From: Pseudomonas sp. BN102
GTDB taxonomy: Bacteria; Pseudomonadota; Gammaproteobacteria; Pseudomonadales; Pseudomonadaceae
Length of the DNA stretch: 64,000 nucleotides
Direction of reading: 5' to 3'
NCBI RefSeq assembly: GCF_029871245.1
Contig: NZ_SSON01000075.1
Coordinates: forward strand, 14,943 to 78,942
The notes under the pieces were generated by a model, which was given only the letters and a program-made list of their open reading frames with translations, ran no database searches and had not been told where the DNA came from. Made by a program: the position numbers and the translations under genes. Each line of letters opens with the position of its first letter. Positions within the stretch are counted from its first letter, which is position 1. Below are positions 56,134 through 64,000 of the stretch, one piece after another.

Positions 56134-56646
56134 ATGCAAAAGCAAAAAGGAGCGGTGCTGCTGGTTTGCCTGATCGCTCTCCTGGCATTGACCGTGCTGG
56201 GGGTTACGGCGATGTCCGGCAGCACCCTGCAGGAGCGCATGGCCGGTGGTGCGCGGGACTACAACGTGGCGTTCCAGGCGGCCGAGAGCGCCTTGCGGGT
56301 GGGCGAGGCCTATGTGCGCCAACAGGTGGAGGCCAGCGTCGATCCTACCCAGTTGTTCCTGGCCAGCACCGATTGCCCGGCTGTCACGGCAGCACAGTGG
56401 ACGCCGCCCGCCGAACTCAACAGCAATCCGCGTAAGCCGGTCTGCAAGGTGCGCAATTTCTACGGTGCGTCGGGCGGCGCGACCACCTTCGTGTGCGAAA
56501 CCGACGGCTCGATCGCCGAGAACCGCGCGTTCGACTGCCTGAGCCGGACCTATCTGTTCAACGTCGAAGCCACCGGTTACGCCGGCGGGGATGCCGAAGT
56601 GCACCTGCGCTCCACCGTGGCCATTGCCATCCGCAGCCAGAACTGA
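56134..56646 (+). CDS. pilX: PilX minor pilin, operon 2
   Basis: A 170-residue prepilin: leader MQKQKG, then AVLLVCLIALLALTVLGVTA. Position +5 is Val instead of Glu. The PilX_N helix continues with STLQERMAGGARDYNVAFQA and AESALRVGE, a strong family match. AAGGA precedes the ATG. PilX is the minor pilin placed nearest PilY1 in current tip-complex models. Confidence 0.93.
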   Translation: MQKQKGAVLLVCLIALLALTVLGVTAMSGSTLQERMAGGARDYNVAFQAAESALRVGEAYVRQQVEASVDPTQLFLASTDCPAVTAAQWTPPAELNSNPRKPVCKVRNFYGASGGATTFVCETDGSIAENRAFDCLSRTYLFNVEATGYAGGDAEVHLRSTVAIAIRSQN

Positions 56647-56662
56647 TCGAAGGGAGACACGG

Positions 56663-59600
56663 ATGATCGGCTCGAAATACTTCTTTGCGGTACGGGCATT
56701 GCTGGCCGGCCTGCTGACCGCCGCAGTCAGCCACAGCGCCCTGGCGGCATTCGTGCCCGGGCAGGTGCCGTTGAACCTGGGGGGGCAGGTCGAGCCGAAC
56801 CTCGCCTTCATCCTGGACGACTCGGGTTCCATGCGCTGGGGCTTCCTGCCTGACGATCTGAAACCCTCCTATCTGGAGCGGACGGGCGATTGGTACGAGC
56901 GCAAAGAGTGTGCCGACAGGGGCAGCTATGCGGGCAGCAACCTGCATTTTTGCCCAAAGTCCGGTCATCGCTACCTGGCCTCCAGTCACTTGAACAAGTC
57001 CTACTACAACCCGACCGTGCAGTACCTGCCGCCCATCAAGAGCGACGGGCAACGCTACGCCAATGCCAGCTTCACGGCCGCCTACCTTAATGGCTATACC
57101 GGAGGGCAGACGGTCAACCTCGCCAGTAGCTATATGGCAATCATGGATGACTTCTTCTCGCCCAACAGCTACGAGTGCTTGAACAAGCGTTGCAGCGACG
57201 TCGCGTATTACAACGGCTTTGCCATAGGCTCGGCGAACGGGGGCGGCGCGGCCTTCTACTACGAGTTCACCGGAGGGGGCAGCTGTGTCAGCAATCCCCG
57301 CCAGGATGCCTGCTATGCCGAACGTAGCGTGGGCGCCGCTGAGCAACAGAACTTCGCCAACTGGTTCTCCTACTATCGGACCCGCATGATGTCGGCCAAG
57401 GCCGGGGTCAGTCAGGCATTTTCCGCGCTGCCCGGAGACATCCGGGTTGGCTACGGTGCGATCAACCTGACCGAGAACACCGTCGATTCGCGCAAGACCG
57501 ATACGCTGGTGCGCGGCGTGCGTCGATTCGAGGGGACCGGGCGCTCCGAGTTCTATGACTGGCTGTTCGCGGCCAACGCCTCGGGAGGCACCCCCCTGCG
57601 CAAGGCGCTGGGTGATGCGGGTGAGTATTACGCCCGCCAGGACGCGGTGGGGCCCTGGAGTTCGACGCCAGGTCAGGCCGGAGGGAAGGACTACGCCTGT
57701 CGGCAGAGCTATACCATCCTCACCACCGATGGTTACTGGAACGGTGATGCAGCGTCCAAGGAAGCCGCCCGCGCCAACGTGGATAACAGCAACGGCCCGG
57801 TGATCAGCGGGCCGGATGGGCAGACCTATCGTTATGTGCCCAAGGCGCCATTCAGCGACAGCGAGAAAAGTACCCTGGCGGACGTCGCCATGTACTACTG
57901 GAGCCGCGACCTGCATGACACCCTGGCCAACCGCGTGCCGACCGATCCGGCGGACCCCGCATTCTGGCAGCACATGGTGACCTTCGGCGTCGGTCTGGGC
58001 ATGAGCGGCACCATTGACCCGCAGACTGCGTTCGCCGCAGTCAAGAATGGCGCCGCGGTGACCTGGCCCAGCCCGACCAGCAGCGCCCCGGCCAAGCTGG
58101 ATGACCTGCTGCACGCGGCGGTCAATGGTCGTGGTGGTTTCTTCAGCGCCCAGGACCCACAGCAGTTCGCCACCGCCCTAGGCGAGACCCTGGCGTCGAT
58201 CAGCGATCGTACCGGCTCGAACACCTCGGCCGTGCCCAATGCACGCCGCCTGGACAGCAACACTCAGGTCTACGAGGCCTTCTATACCAGCTCGGACTGG
58301 TCCGGAAAATTGCTGGCGAAAAAGCCCAAGCAAACCAGCGCCGGCATCGTTTTCGAGGAAGTCTGGGAGGCGGGACAGAAACTGGGGCGCACCTCGCGCA
58401 GCCTGCTCACCCACGACGGCGTCGCGGGCGCCAATCATGGCCAGGCGTTGAACTGGAGCGGCCTCAGCGCGGAACTCAAGGCGCACTTCAATGACGATGA
58501 GGCGCTGTTCAACTACCTGATGGGCGATCGCACGAACGAGGCGCCGGCCGGCAGGAAATTCCGCAAGCGCTCCACCCTGCTCGGCGATATCGTCAACTCC
58601 ACCCTGGTGTTGGCCAACAAGCAGGATTGGGGCTTCCATGGCCGGGTGCCCGTCGCCAGTGGCGGCCAGACCTATGCCGAGTTCGTCGCCGCCAAGTCGA
58701 GCAAGTCGCCGGTGCTGTTCGTCGGCGCCAACGATGGCTTCTTGCACGCCTTCAACGCCAACAATGGCAACGAACTCTTCGCCTACATGCCCAACGGCGT
58801 GCTGGGTAACGTCAAGCTCCTGGCCAACAGCGACTACAAGCACCGCTACTTTGTGGACGGCAAACTGCACATCCGCGATGCCCGCCTGAACGGTGCCTGG
58901 CGTACCGTGCTGCTCGGCAGCCTCGGGGCTGGTGGGAAAAGCGTCTTCGCCCTGGATGTCACGGACGCCTCCGGCAGCACCGGATTCAGTGCCAGCAAGG
59001 TGCTGTGGGAGATCAAGGACGACGCCGACCTGGGCTACAACTTCGGCGAGCCATTGGTCGGGCGCATGAAGGACGGCAGCTGGGCGGCGATCTTCGGCAA
59101 CGGCCACGGCAGCACCAACGATGACTCGGTGCTGTTCATCGTCGACCTGGCCACCGGCGCCGTGAACAAGGTGCGCGCGGGCAAGGCCACGGGCGGCCTG
59201 TCCAGCCCGTCCTTCGTGTATGCCACCGACAGCTCGGGCAACATCTACGTGAAGGATGTGTACGCCGGTGATCTCGGCGGCAACCTGTGGAAGTTCAACC
59301 TCAAGGGCAATGGTTCCGGCGTCGGCGATTTCGAGGTCAGCCTGACCTCCGGCAACAAGCCGCAGCCGCTCTACGTCGCGACCGATACCGCGGGGACGCG
59401 CCAGCCGATCACCGTCAAACCGGAAATCGCCTACCACCCGGACGGCTATGCGCAGGGGGCCATCGTCTATTTCGGCACCGGCCGGCTCTATACCTCGGGG
59501 GATGTGGTCGACACGACCAAGCAGACCTTCTATGGCATCTGGGACAAGCTGACGAGCAACGGCTCCTCCACCGCCTTCAGCGGTCGTTCGGACCTTGAGC

Positions 59601-60118
59601 AGCGTTCGATACTGTTCGAGGGCGAGGCCTTCGATCGCGATGTGCGGGTGCTCGACGCACCGGCCACGGCCATTGACTGGAGCAAGAAACGCGGCTGGTA
59701 CCTTGATCTGACCTCTCCGGTCAAGGGCGCCCAGGGCGAGCGGGTAATCTTCGCGCCGCGCATCCTGCTCAATCGCCTGGTCATCGAAACCGCCATCCCC
59801 TCTGCCGACCCCTGTCTGGCCGGCGGTTCCGGCTGGACCATGGTGCTCGACCTGGCAACCGGCGGGCGGCTCAACTATGTCCTGCTGGACCTGAACAAGG
59901 ACGGCAAATTCACCGATGCAGATATGGTCACGGTCGGCGACCAGAAGCTTCCGCCGTCCGGCATCGGCTCTTCCGGCAGCATACCCACCGGATCATTCGA
60001 CCTGATCGATCCGCAGAAGTACTGGCTGTGCCGAGGCACCGGGGTGGATGACTGCATTCCGGCCGCCAATACCCTCAATGTTCTCGAAGGCCGTCAGTCC
60101 TGGAACCAGATTCGATGA
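56663..60118 (+). CDS. pilY1: PilY1 pilus tip adhesin / mechanosensor, operon 2
   Basis: A 1151-residue exported protein. Signal peptide about 1-29 (AVSHSALA-AF). The von Willebrand A domain starts FILDDSGSMRWG, with a canonical DxSxS metal site at 53-57, and a large Tyr/Cys-rich insert follows (~75-230). The C-terminal PilY1 propeller (~650-1060) contains VLFVGANDGFLHAFNANNG and YAGDLGGNLWKF. The propeller calcium loop position reads D856-S-S-G-N, weaker than the usual DxNxDG. A separate EF-hand-like DLNKDGKFTDAD lies at 1076-1087. PilY1 supports pilus extension, adhesion and surface-dependent virulence/c-di-GMP signalling. ATG 56663 has GGGAGA upstream. Confidence 0.94.
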   Translation: MIGSKYFFAVRALLAGLLTAAVSHSALAAFVPGQVPLNLGGQVEPNLAFILDDSGSMRWGFLPDDLKPSYLERTGDWYERKECADRGSYAGSNLHFCPKSGHRYLASSHLNKSYYNPTVQYLPPIKSDGQRYANASFTAAYLNGYTGGQTVNLASSYMAIMDDFFSPNSYECLNKRCSDVAYYNGFAIGSANGGGAAFYYEFTGGGSCVSNPRQDACYAERSVGAAEQQNFANWFSYYRTRMMSAKAGVSQAFSALPGDIRVGYGAINLTENTVDSRKTDTLVRGVRRFEGTGRSEFYDWLFAANASGGTPLRKALGDAGEYYARQDAVGPWSSTPGQAGGKDYACRQSYTILTTDGYWNGDAASKEAARANVDNSNGPVISGPDGQTYRYVPKAPFSDSEKSTLADVAMYYWSRDLHDTLANRVPTDPADPAFWQHMVTFGVGLGMSGTIDPQTAFAAVKNGAAVTWPSPTSSAPAKLDDLLHAAVNGRGGFFSAQDPQQFATALGETLASISDRTGSNTSAVPNARRLDSNTQVYEAFYTSSDWSGKLLAKKPKQTSAGIVFEEVWEAGQKLGRTSRSLLTHDGVAGANHGQALNWSGLSAELKAHFNDDEALFNYLMGDRTNEAPAGRKFRKRSTLLGDIVNSTLVLANKQDWGFHGRVPVASGGQTYAEFVAAKSSKSPVLFVGANDGFLHAFNANNGNELFAYMPNGVLGNVKLLANSDYKHRYFVDGKLHIRDARLNGAWRTVLLGSLGAGGKSVFALDVTDASGSTGFSASKVLWEIKDDADLGYNFGEPLVGRMKDGSWAAIFGNGHGSTNDDSVLFIVDLATGAVNKVRAGKATGGLSSPSFVYATDSSGNIYVKDVYAGDLGGNLWKFNLKGNGSGVGDFEVSLTSGNKPQPLYVATDTAGTRQPITVKPEIAYHPDGYAQGAIVYFGTGRLYTSGDVVDTTKQTFYGIWDKLTSNGSSTAFSGRSDLEQRSILFEGEAFDRDVRVLDAPATAIDWSKKRGWYLDLTSPVKGAQGERVIFAPRILLNRLVIETAIPSADPCLAGGSGWTMVLDLATGGRLNYVLLDLNKDGKFTDADMVTVGDQKLPPSGIGSSGSIPTGSFDLIDPQKYWLCRGTGVDDCIPAANTLNVLEGRQSWNQIR

Positions 60119-60531
60119 GAAGCAGCAAGGCATTCACCCTGATTGAACTGATGATCGTGGTGGCGGTGATCGGCATCCTCGCCGCGATCGCCTATCCCAA
60201 CTACGCGGAGCATGTGAGGCGGGGCAAGCGCGCCGAGGTGAAGGCGGCCTTGATGGAAGGCGCGCAGGCGCTGGAGCGTTACTACTCCACCCACGGCTCC
60301 TACCTCGATTCCGAAGGCAACTTTGCGGATACCTTTGCCACGCAGGCGCCGGCTTCAGGGGCGGCCAACTACACCATCGCCGCCCAGGGCGCCCCAACCG
60401 CAACCACCTACCAGCTGCGTGCCACCCGCACCGGCAGCATGGCGGATGACCCTTGCGGCGACCTCCAGATCAGCCACACCGGCGAGCGCACGCTGGCCAA
60501 TGCCACGCGTACGGTGGCCCAGTGCTGGTAG
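60115..60531 (+). CDS. pilE: PilE minor pilin, operon 2, with Ala at -1
   Basis: A 138-residue prepilin overlapping the pilY1 stop by 4 bases. The leader is MRSSKA before [20 protein letters not shown], so the residue before the cleavage site is Ala (codon GCA) instead of the near-invariant Gly. Glu(+5) is present. The body NYAEHVRRGKRAEVKAALME and the C-terminal disulfide pair (DPCGDL...AQCW) are typical PilE. No pilY2 gene intervenes, unlike P. aeruginosa. Confidence 0.92.
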   Translation: MRSSKAFTLIELMIVVAVIGILAAIAYPNYAEHVRRGKRAEVKAALMEGAQALERYYSTHGSYLDSEGNFADTFATQAPASGAANYTIAAQGAPTATTYQLRATRTGSMADDPCGDLQISHTGERTLANATRTVAQCW

Positions 60532-60562
60532 ACGGCAGAGGGTTTGCGATTCGATGCCCCGG

Positions 60563-60660
60563 GTAGGGTGCGCTGTGCGCACCAGGACGGGTCCCAGGGA
60601 ACGCGCCGGGATAAATTCTTCTGCAGGGCTTCGCCAGTCGGTGCGCATGGCGCACCCTAC
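60563..60660. repeat. REP-like inverted repeat (GTAGGGTGCGC family)
   Basis: GTAGGGTGCGCTGTGCGCACC and GGTGCGCATGGCGCACCCTAC-type arms face each other across about 55 bases, between the convergent pilE and pilR genes. It is a third REP family, distinct from the others in this window. Confidence 0.85.
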
Positions 60661-60699
60661 GAACCTACCCGGAGTGGGCTTGTTCCGAGGGGCCGGGCA

Positions 60700-62037
60700 T
60701 CAGTCGATGCCCAGCTTCTTCAGGCGATAACGCATCGAGCGGAACGTCAGGCCCAGACGCTGGGCGGCGGCGGTGCGGTTCCAGCGGGTTTCCTCGAGCG
60801 CCTGCATGATCAGCTTGCGCTCGATGTCTTCCAGATAGTCTTCCAGGTTGTCGATCTGCGCCAGGTTGGCTTCGCCGGCCTCGGCCGCGCCCGTGGCTTC
60901 GGAGAGACGCAGGTCGCGGGCCTGGATCTGGTCGTCCTCGCAGAGGGTATAGGCCCGCTCGAGCATGTTCTCCAGCTCGCGCACATTGCCGGGGAAGCGG
61001 TAGCACTTGAGCTTGTCCAGGGCTTCCGGCGCCAGGCTGGCGGCCGGCAGGCCGCTTTGCTGGGCCAGGCGCTTGAGCATGCTTTCCGCCAGCAGGGGGA
61101 TGTCCTCACGGCGCTCGCGCAGCGGCGGCACGCTGAGTTCAATGACGTTGAGGCGGTAGTAGAGGTCCTGGCGGAAGCGGCCGGCGGCCACCTCGGCGGC
61201 CAGATCCTTGTGGGTGGCGCTGAGGATGCGTACGTCCACCACCACTTCCTGCTGGCCGCCGACCGCGCGCACGGCCTTTTCCTGGATGGCGCGCAACAGC
61301 TTGACCTGCATCGCCAGCGGCAGGTCGGCCACTTCGTCGAGGAACAGGGTGCCGCCGTTGGCCGCCTGGAAGAGGCCCTGCTTGTCTTCCACCGCGCCAG
61401 TGAAGCTGCCTTTCTTGTGGCCGAAGAACTCGCTTTCCATCAGTTCGGACGGAATGGCGCCGCAGTTGACCGGCACGAAGGGGCGGTCGGCGCGCGGGCC
61501 CTGTTCATGGATCAGCCGCGCCACCAGTTCCTTGCCGCTGCCGGATTCGCCGCTGATGTAGACGGGGGCTTGGCTGCGGGCGAGTTTCTGGATCTGCTTG
61601 CGCAGGGCATTCATCGGCGGCGAGGCGCCCAGCAGGCGGCCGTCCACTGGCGCTTCGCCATCTTCTGGTGAGCGCAGGCGCAGGGCGGTATTGACCAGTT
61701 CGCGCAGGCGGCCGAGGTCCACCGGCTTGGTGACGAAATCGAAAGCGCCGGCCTTGAGGGCGTTCACCGCGGTGTCGAGGTTGCCATAGGCCGTGATCAT
61801 CGCCACTGGGACCAACGGGTGGCGCTGCTGGATGTGCTGAACCAGTTCCAGTCCGGTGCCGTCGGGCAGGCGCATGTCGGTCAGGCACAGGTCGAAGGGC
61901 TCGCGAGCCAGCCATTCGCGCGCTTCCTTGAGGTTGCGCGCGCTGCGGGTGTCGAGCTTCATCCGCCCGAGGGTGATCTCCAGCAGTTCGCGGATATCGG
62001 GCTCGTCGTCGACGATCAGGGCTCTCTGTCGGGTCAT
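60700..62037 (-). CDS. pilR: Type IV pilus sigma-54 response regulator PilR
   Basis: A 445-residue NtrC-family regulator. The receiver domain has phospho-acceptor D54 (LTDMRLPDG). The AAA+ domain has Walker A GESGSGKE (~168) and the sigma-54 loop GSFTGA (~213; Ser replaces the more common Ala). A Fis-type C-terminal helix-turn-helix (NRTAAAQRLGLTFRSMRYRL) follows. PilR activates pilA transcription with RpoN and, in P. aeruginosa, a wider regulon including flagellar genes. It sits 3 bases downstream of pilS. Confidence 0.96.
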   Translation of the reverse strand: MTRQRALIVDDEPDIRELLEITLGRMKLDTRSARNLKEAREWLAREPFDLCLTDMRLPDGTGLELVQHIQQRHPLVPVAMITAYGNLDTAVNALKAGAFDFVTKPVDLGRLRELVNTALRLRSPEDGEAPVDGRLLGASPPMNALRKQIQKLARSQAPVYISGESGSGKELVARLIHEQGPRADRPFVPVNCGAIPSELMESEFFGHKKGSFTGAVEDKQGLFQAANGGTLFLDEVADLPLAMQVKLLRAIQEKAVRAVGGQQEVVVDVRILSATHKDLAAEVAAGRFRQDLYYRLNVIELSVPPLRERREDIPLLAESMLKRLAQQSGLPAASLAPEALDKLKCYRFPGNVRELENMLERAYTLCEDDQIQARDLRLSEATGAAEAGEANLAQIDNLEDYLEDIERKLIMQALEETRWNRTAAAQRLGLTFRSMRYRLKKLGID

Positions 62038-62039
62038 GG

Positions 62040-63641
62040 TCAGCTCAGTTTGCGCGGGTGGGCAAAGGTGATGCGGAAGCAGCTGCCGCCTTGCTCGCGC
62101 GGTTTGTAGTCGAGGCGGGCCTGGTTGCTCTCGCAGAGTTCGCGGGAGATGTAGAGGCCCAGGCCCGTGCCCTTGCTTTCGGTGGTGAAAAAGGGTTCGA
62201 AGATATTGTGCACCTGCTCGGGTGGTATGCCTTCGCCGTCATCCTCGACTTCCAGCACCGGGAGGTCGTTTTCCGGATCACGGAAGAGCTTCAGCCAGAC
62301 CTGGCCCTGGGTGTTCTGCTTGGCGCTGTAGCGCAGGCCGTTCTGCACCAGGTTGGTCAGCACCTGGGTCAGCTGGTGCGGGTCCATGCGGGTCTGCAGG
62401 GTGCTGCCGAGGGTGGCCAGGTGCAGGGTCTGGCCGGGGCCGGCGGAGGTGCGGAACTCGCTGGCGAAGCGGGTCAGCCAATATTTGAGGTCAAGCAGCT
62501 GCGGCTCCGATTGCCGGCGGCGGGAGAGCTGCAGGACGTTCTCGATCACCAGGTTCATGCGCCGCGAGTGGTCCTGGATGATCTGCGCCAGGCGCCGGTC
62601 CGGGCCCTGCAGTTCTTCCGATTCCTGAAGGAGTTGGGCGGCATGGCTGATGGCGCCCAGGGGATTGCGGATCTCGTGGGCGATGCCGGCGGTCAGGCGC
62701 CCGAGGGCGACCAGTTTGAGCTGCTGGGCTTGCTGGGCGATCTGCGAGATGTCCTCGAGGAACACCAGGGTGTTCTGCTGGCTGCCACGCTGCAGGTGGA
62801 CGAAGCTTGGTTGCAGCGTCGGACCGTCGACGAAGGCCTGGATGCCCTGCGGTCGGAGGGTAGGGTTGGCCAGCCAGTGCTGGAGGCTCTTCAGCAACTC
62901 CGGGCACTGCGAGTCGAGCACCTGCCCGGCGAGTTCGTCCTTGCCCAGCAGGTTCTGGGCGCCGTTGTTGGCGAGCAGTATGTGGTTCTGCGGGTCCAGT
63001 ACCAGGATGCCGGTGCGCATGCGCTCGAGTATCTGGGCGTTCAGTGCTTCCAGGTTGGCGACGTCCTCGGCACGCTGTTCGGCCAGGGTTTCGCTGGTTT
63101 GCAGACGGCGGCTCAAAGCCTGGATGAACAGGGCCGCGGCGAAGCAGAGGGCGCCAAAGCCGCCGGCCTGGACGAACTGGCTGGAAGCTTGCGGGTGGCT
63201 GAGGCTGAGGTAGAAGGTCAGGTAGATCAGCCCTATGGTCGCCACCGCTGCCACCAGCAGGCCGATGCGCCCGCGCAGCAGGATATTGGAGATGGCCACC
63301 GAGACCACCACCAGGTTGGCGATGCCGCTGGGGGTGCCGCCCGCCGCGAAGAACAGGCAGGACAGAAGCAGCACGTCCACCAGGGCCAGACTGAACACCT
63401 GCACCATGCTCCGCGGGCGCTGCACCAGCGCGGCGATCAGGGTATTGAGGATCAGGTAGAACCAACTGGCCTTGCGGAACAGGTCCGGTTGGGCCAGGTC
63501 GAGCAGGCTGTCGTCCAGGTCGCTGGAGATCAGCAGCACCAGCGCCAGGCCGATCAGCAGCCGGTAGAGGCTGTAGAGACGGAAGATGCGCCGCCCCTGG
63601 GCGCTCAGGGAGCTGGGGGCGGGCCGGGTATCAGCGCTCAC
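62040..63641 (-). CDS. pilS: Type IV pilus sensor histidine kinase PilS
   Basis: A 533-residue membrane kinase. Six N-terminal helices (about residues 17-190) are followed by a PAS domain (~210-300). The HisKA phospho-site is AHEIRNPLGAISHAAQLLQE, and the catalytic ATPase domain has NLVQNGLRYSA (N box), DDGEGI (G1) and ESKGTGLGLYIS (G2). It senses PilA levels in the inner membrane and controls PilR. GTG 63641 is chosen because it gives the P. aeruginosa-like length; the in-frame extension to 63833 is Pro/Ala-rich shadow sequence over the upstream gene. Confidence 0.95.
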   Translation of the reverse strand: MSADTRPAPSSLSAQGRRIFRLYSLYRLLIGLALVLLISSDLDDSLLDLAQPDLFRKASWFYLILNTLIAALVQRPRSMVQVFSLALVDVLLLSCLFFAAGGTPSGIANLVVVSVAISNILLRGRIGLLVAAVATIGLIYLTFYLSLSHPQASSQFVQAGGFGALCFAAALFIQALSRRLQTSETLAEQRAEDVANLEALNAQILERMRTGILVLDPQNHILLANNGAQNLLGKDELAGQVLDSQCPELLKSLQHWLANPTLRPQGIQAFVDGPTLQPSFVHLQRGSQQNTLVFLEDISQIAQQAQQLKLVALGRLTAGIAHEIRNPLGAISHAAQLLQESEELQGPDRRLAQIIQDHSRRMNLVIENVLQLSRRRQSEPQLLDLKYWLTRFASEFRTSAGPGQTLHLATLGSTLQTRMDPHQLTQVLTNLVQNGLRYSAKQNTQGQVWLKLFRDPENDLPVLEVEDDGEGIPPEQVHNIFEPFFTTESKGTGLGLYISRELCESNQARLDYKPREQGGSCFRITFAHPRKLS

Positions 63642-63867
63642 CAGGGCTCTGGTCCTGTTCGAGATGGGCCCGGCTGCAGTACCAGCGGTCGTCCCGGGAC
63701 AGGGCGAGGGTGCGGGGAACGTGCACGCCGCATTGGGCGCAACGCACCATGGGCTGGGTTTCTTCGTCCTGGCGCGGGGCCGGGCGGGGCTTCGAAGGGG
63801 TCTTGAAGCGGCGCCACAGCCAGATGGCGGCAAAGATCACGGCAATCCAGAACAGCAGGCGAAACAT
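63631..63867 (-). CDS. PP0621 family small membrane zinc-ribbon-like protein
   Basis: A 78-residue protein with one N-terminal helix (MFRLLFWIAVIFAAIWLWRR), a basic linker, and a C-terminal CAQCGVHVPR...WYCSRAHL motif with three Cys and one His that could bind zinc. It matches the small gene normally just upstream of pilS in Pseudomonas (PP0621 family). Its stop overlaps the pilS start by 11 bases, so the two are probably cotranslated. The ATG at 63867 fits the family; an ORF extension to 63954 is not supported. Confidence 0.85.
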   Translation of the reverse strand: MFRLLFWIAVIFAAIWLWRRFKTPSKPRPAPRQDEETQPMVRCAQCGVHVPRTLALSRDDRWYCSRAHLEQDQSPGER

Positions 63868-64000
63868 GCCGAAGGTGCTCTCATTTCGATGGGAAGCTGG
63901 CAGTTTAGCCAAGCCGGCTGTCCGCGCACAGAGACCAGCCGCACGCTGTCGCACCTTGCCTGGTTTTCGCTGGGTGCGAGGCGGAGTATGGTGGCGATGA

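Noticed and set aside
45441-60531. Integrative element or prophage carrying the first pilin operon
   Set aside because: No integrase, transposase, direct-repeat ends or tRNA attachment site was seen at either boundary.

Overview
The window is a GC-rich chromosomal segment from a gamma-proteobacterium, almost certainly a Pseudomonas of the P. aeruginosa lineage. The support is gene content and order: radA-mapZ-DUF3015-cstA-ybdD-glyA-morA, gdhA-rtcBA, ispB/rplU-rpmA-obgE-proB, rpsT/murJ-ribF-ileS-lspA-fkpB-ispH, minor pilins, thiO and pilRS. Several Pseudomonas-type REP palindromes sit between genes. No tRNA, rRNA, CRISPR array, prophage or insertion sequence was seen.

Layout. 1-3.4 kb: the 5' part of a cbb3 oxidase subunit (minus strand), divergent from a siroheme nitrite/sulfite reductase plus DUF934 partner. 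3.4-8.5 kb: a TerC/CBS/CorC membrane protein, mscL, two small coiled-coil proteins, radA and the c-di-GMP receptor mapZ. 8.6-17.5 kb: a DUF3015 protein, the pyruvate/carbon-starvation transporter cstA with ybdD, glyA, and the large dual GGDEF/EAL sensor morA. 17.7-24.6 kb: ettA, a small membrane protein, gdhA, a lipoprotein and the RNA-repair pair rtcBA. 24.7-33.5 kb: a DUF4105 outer-membrane-like protein, a DksA-like zinc-finger protein, a Lon-like protease, several small conserved proteins, fklB, a gene with an upstream Fur box, and ispB. 33.6-45.4 kb: housekeeping genes for ribosomal proteins, GTPase ObgE, proline synthesis, lipid II flipping, FAD synthesis, Ile-tRNA charging, lipoprotein signal peptidase and isoprenoid synthesis.

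45.4-63.9 kb is a type IV pilus region and the most unusual part. It carries two complete minor-pilin/PilY1 operons in tandem on the plus strand, separated by thiO. The first is pilE-pilV-pilW-pilX-pilY1-fimU; the second is fimU-pilV-pilW-pilX-pilY1-pilE, so the two end genes have swapped places. A fimT-like pseudopilin lies divergently upstream of the first operon, and the pilS-pilR two-component system follows the second on the opposite strand. The two PilY1 proteins differ strongly: the second has a canonical von Willebrand A metal site (DDSGSM), while the first has a degenerate one (DNTANW) and a visibly more A+T-rich gene. The second pilE has Ala rather than Gly before the prepilin cleavage site. 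An AlgR-like box lies upstream of the second operon only.

Genes likely to act together: nitrite/sulfite reductase with DUF934; cstA with ybdD; rtcB with rtcA; ribF-ileS-lspA-fkpB-ispH as one operon; each minor-pilin set as one translationally coupled operon under possible PilRS/AlgR control. MapZ, MorA and PilY1 all belong to c-di-GMP/surface-behaviour networks.
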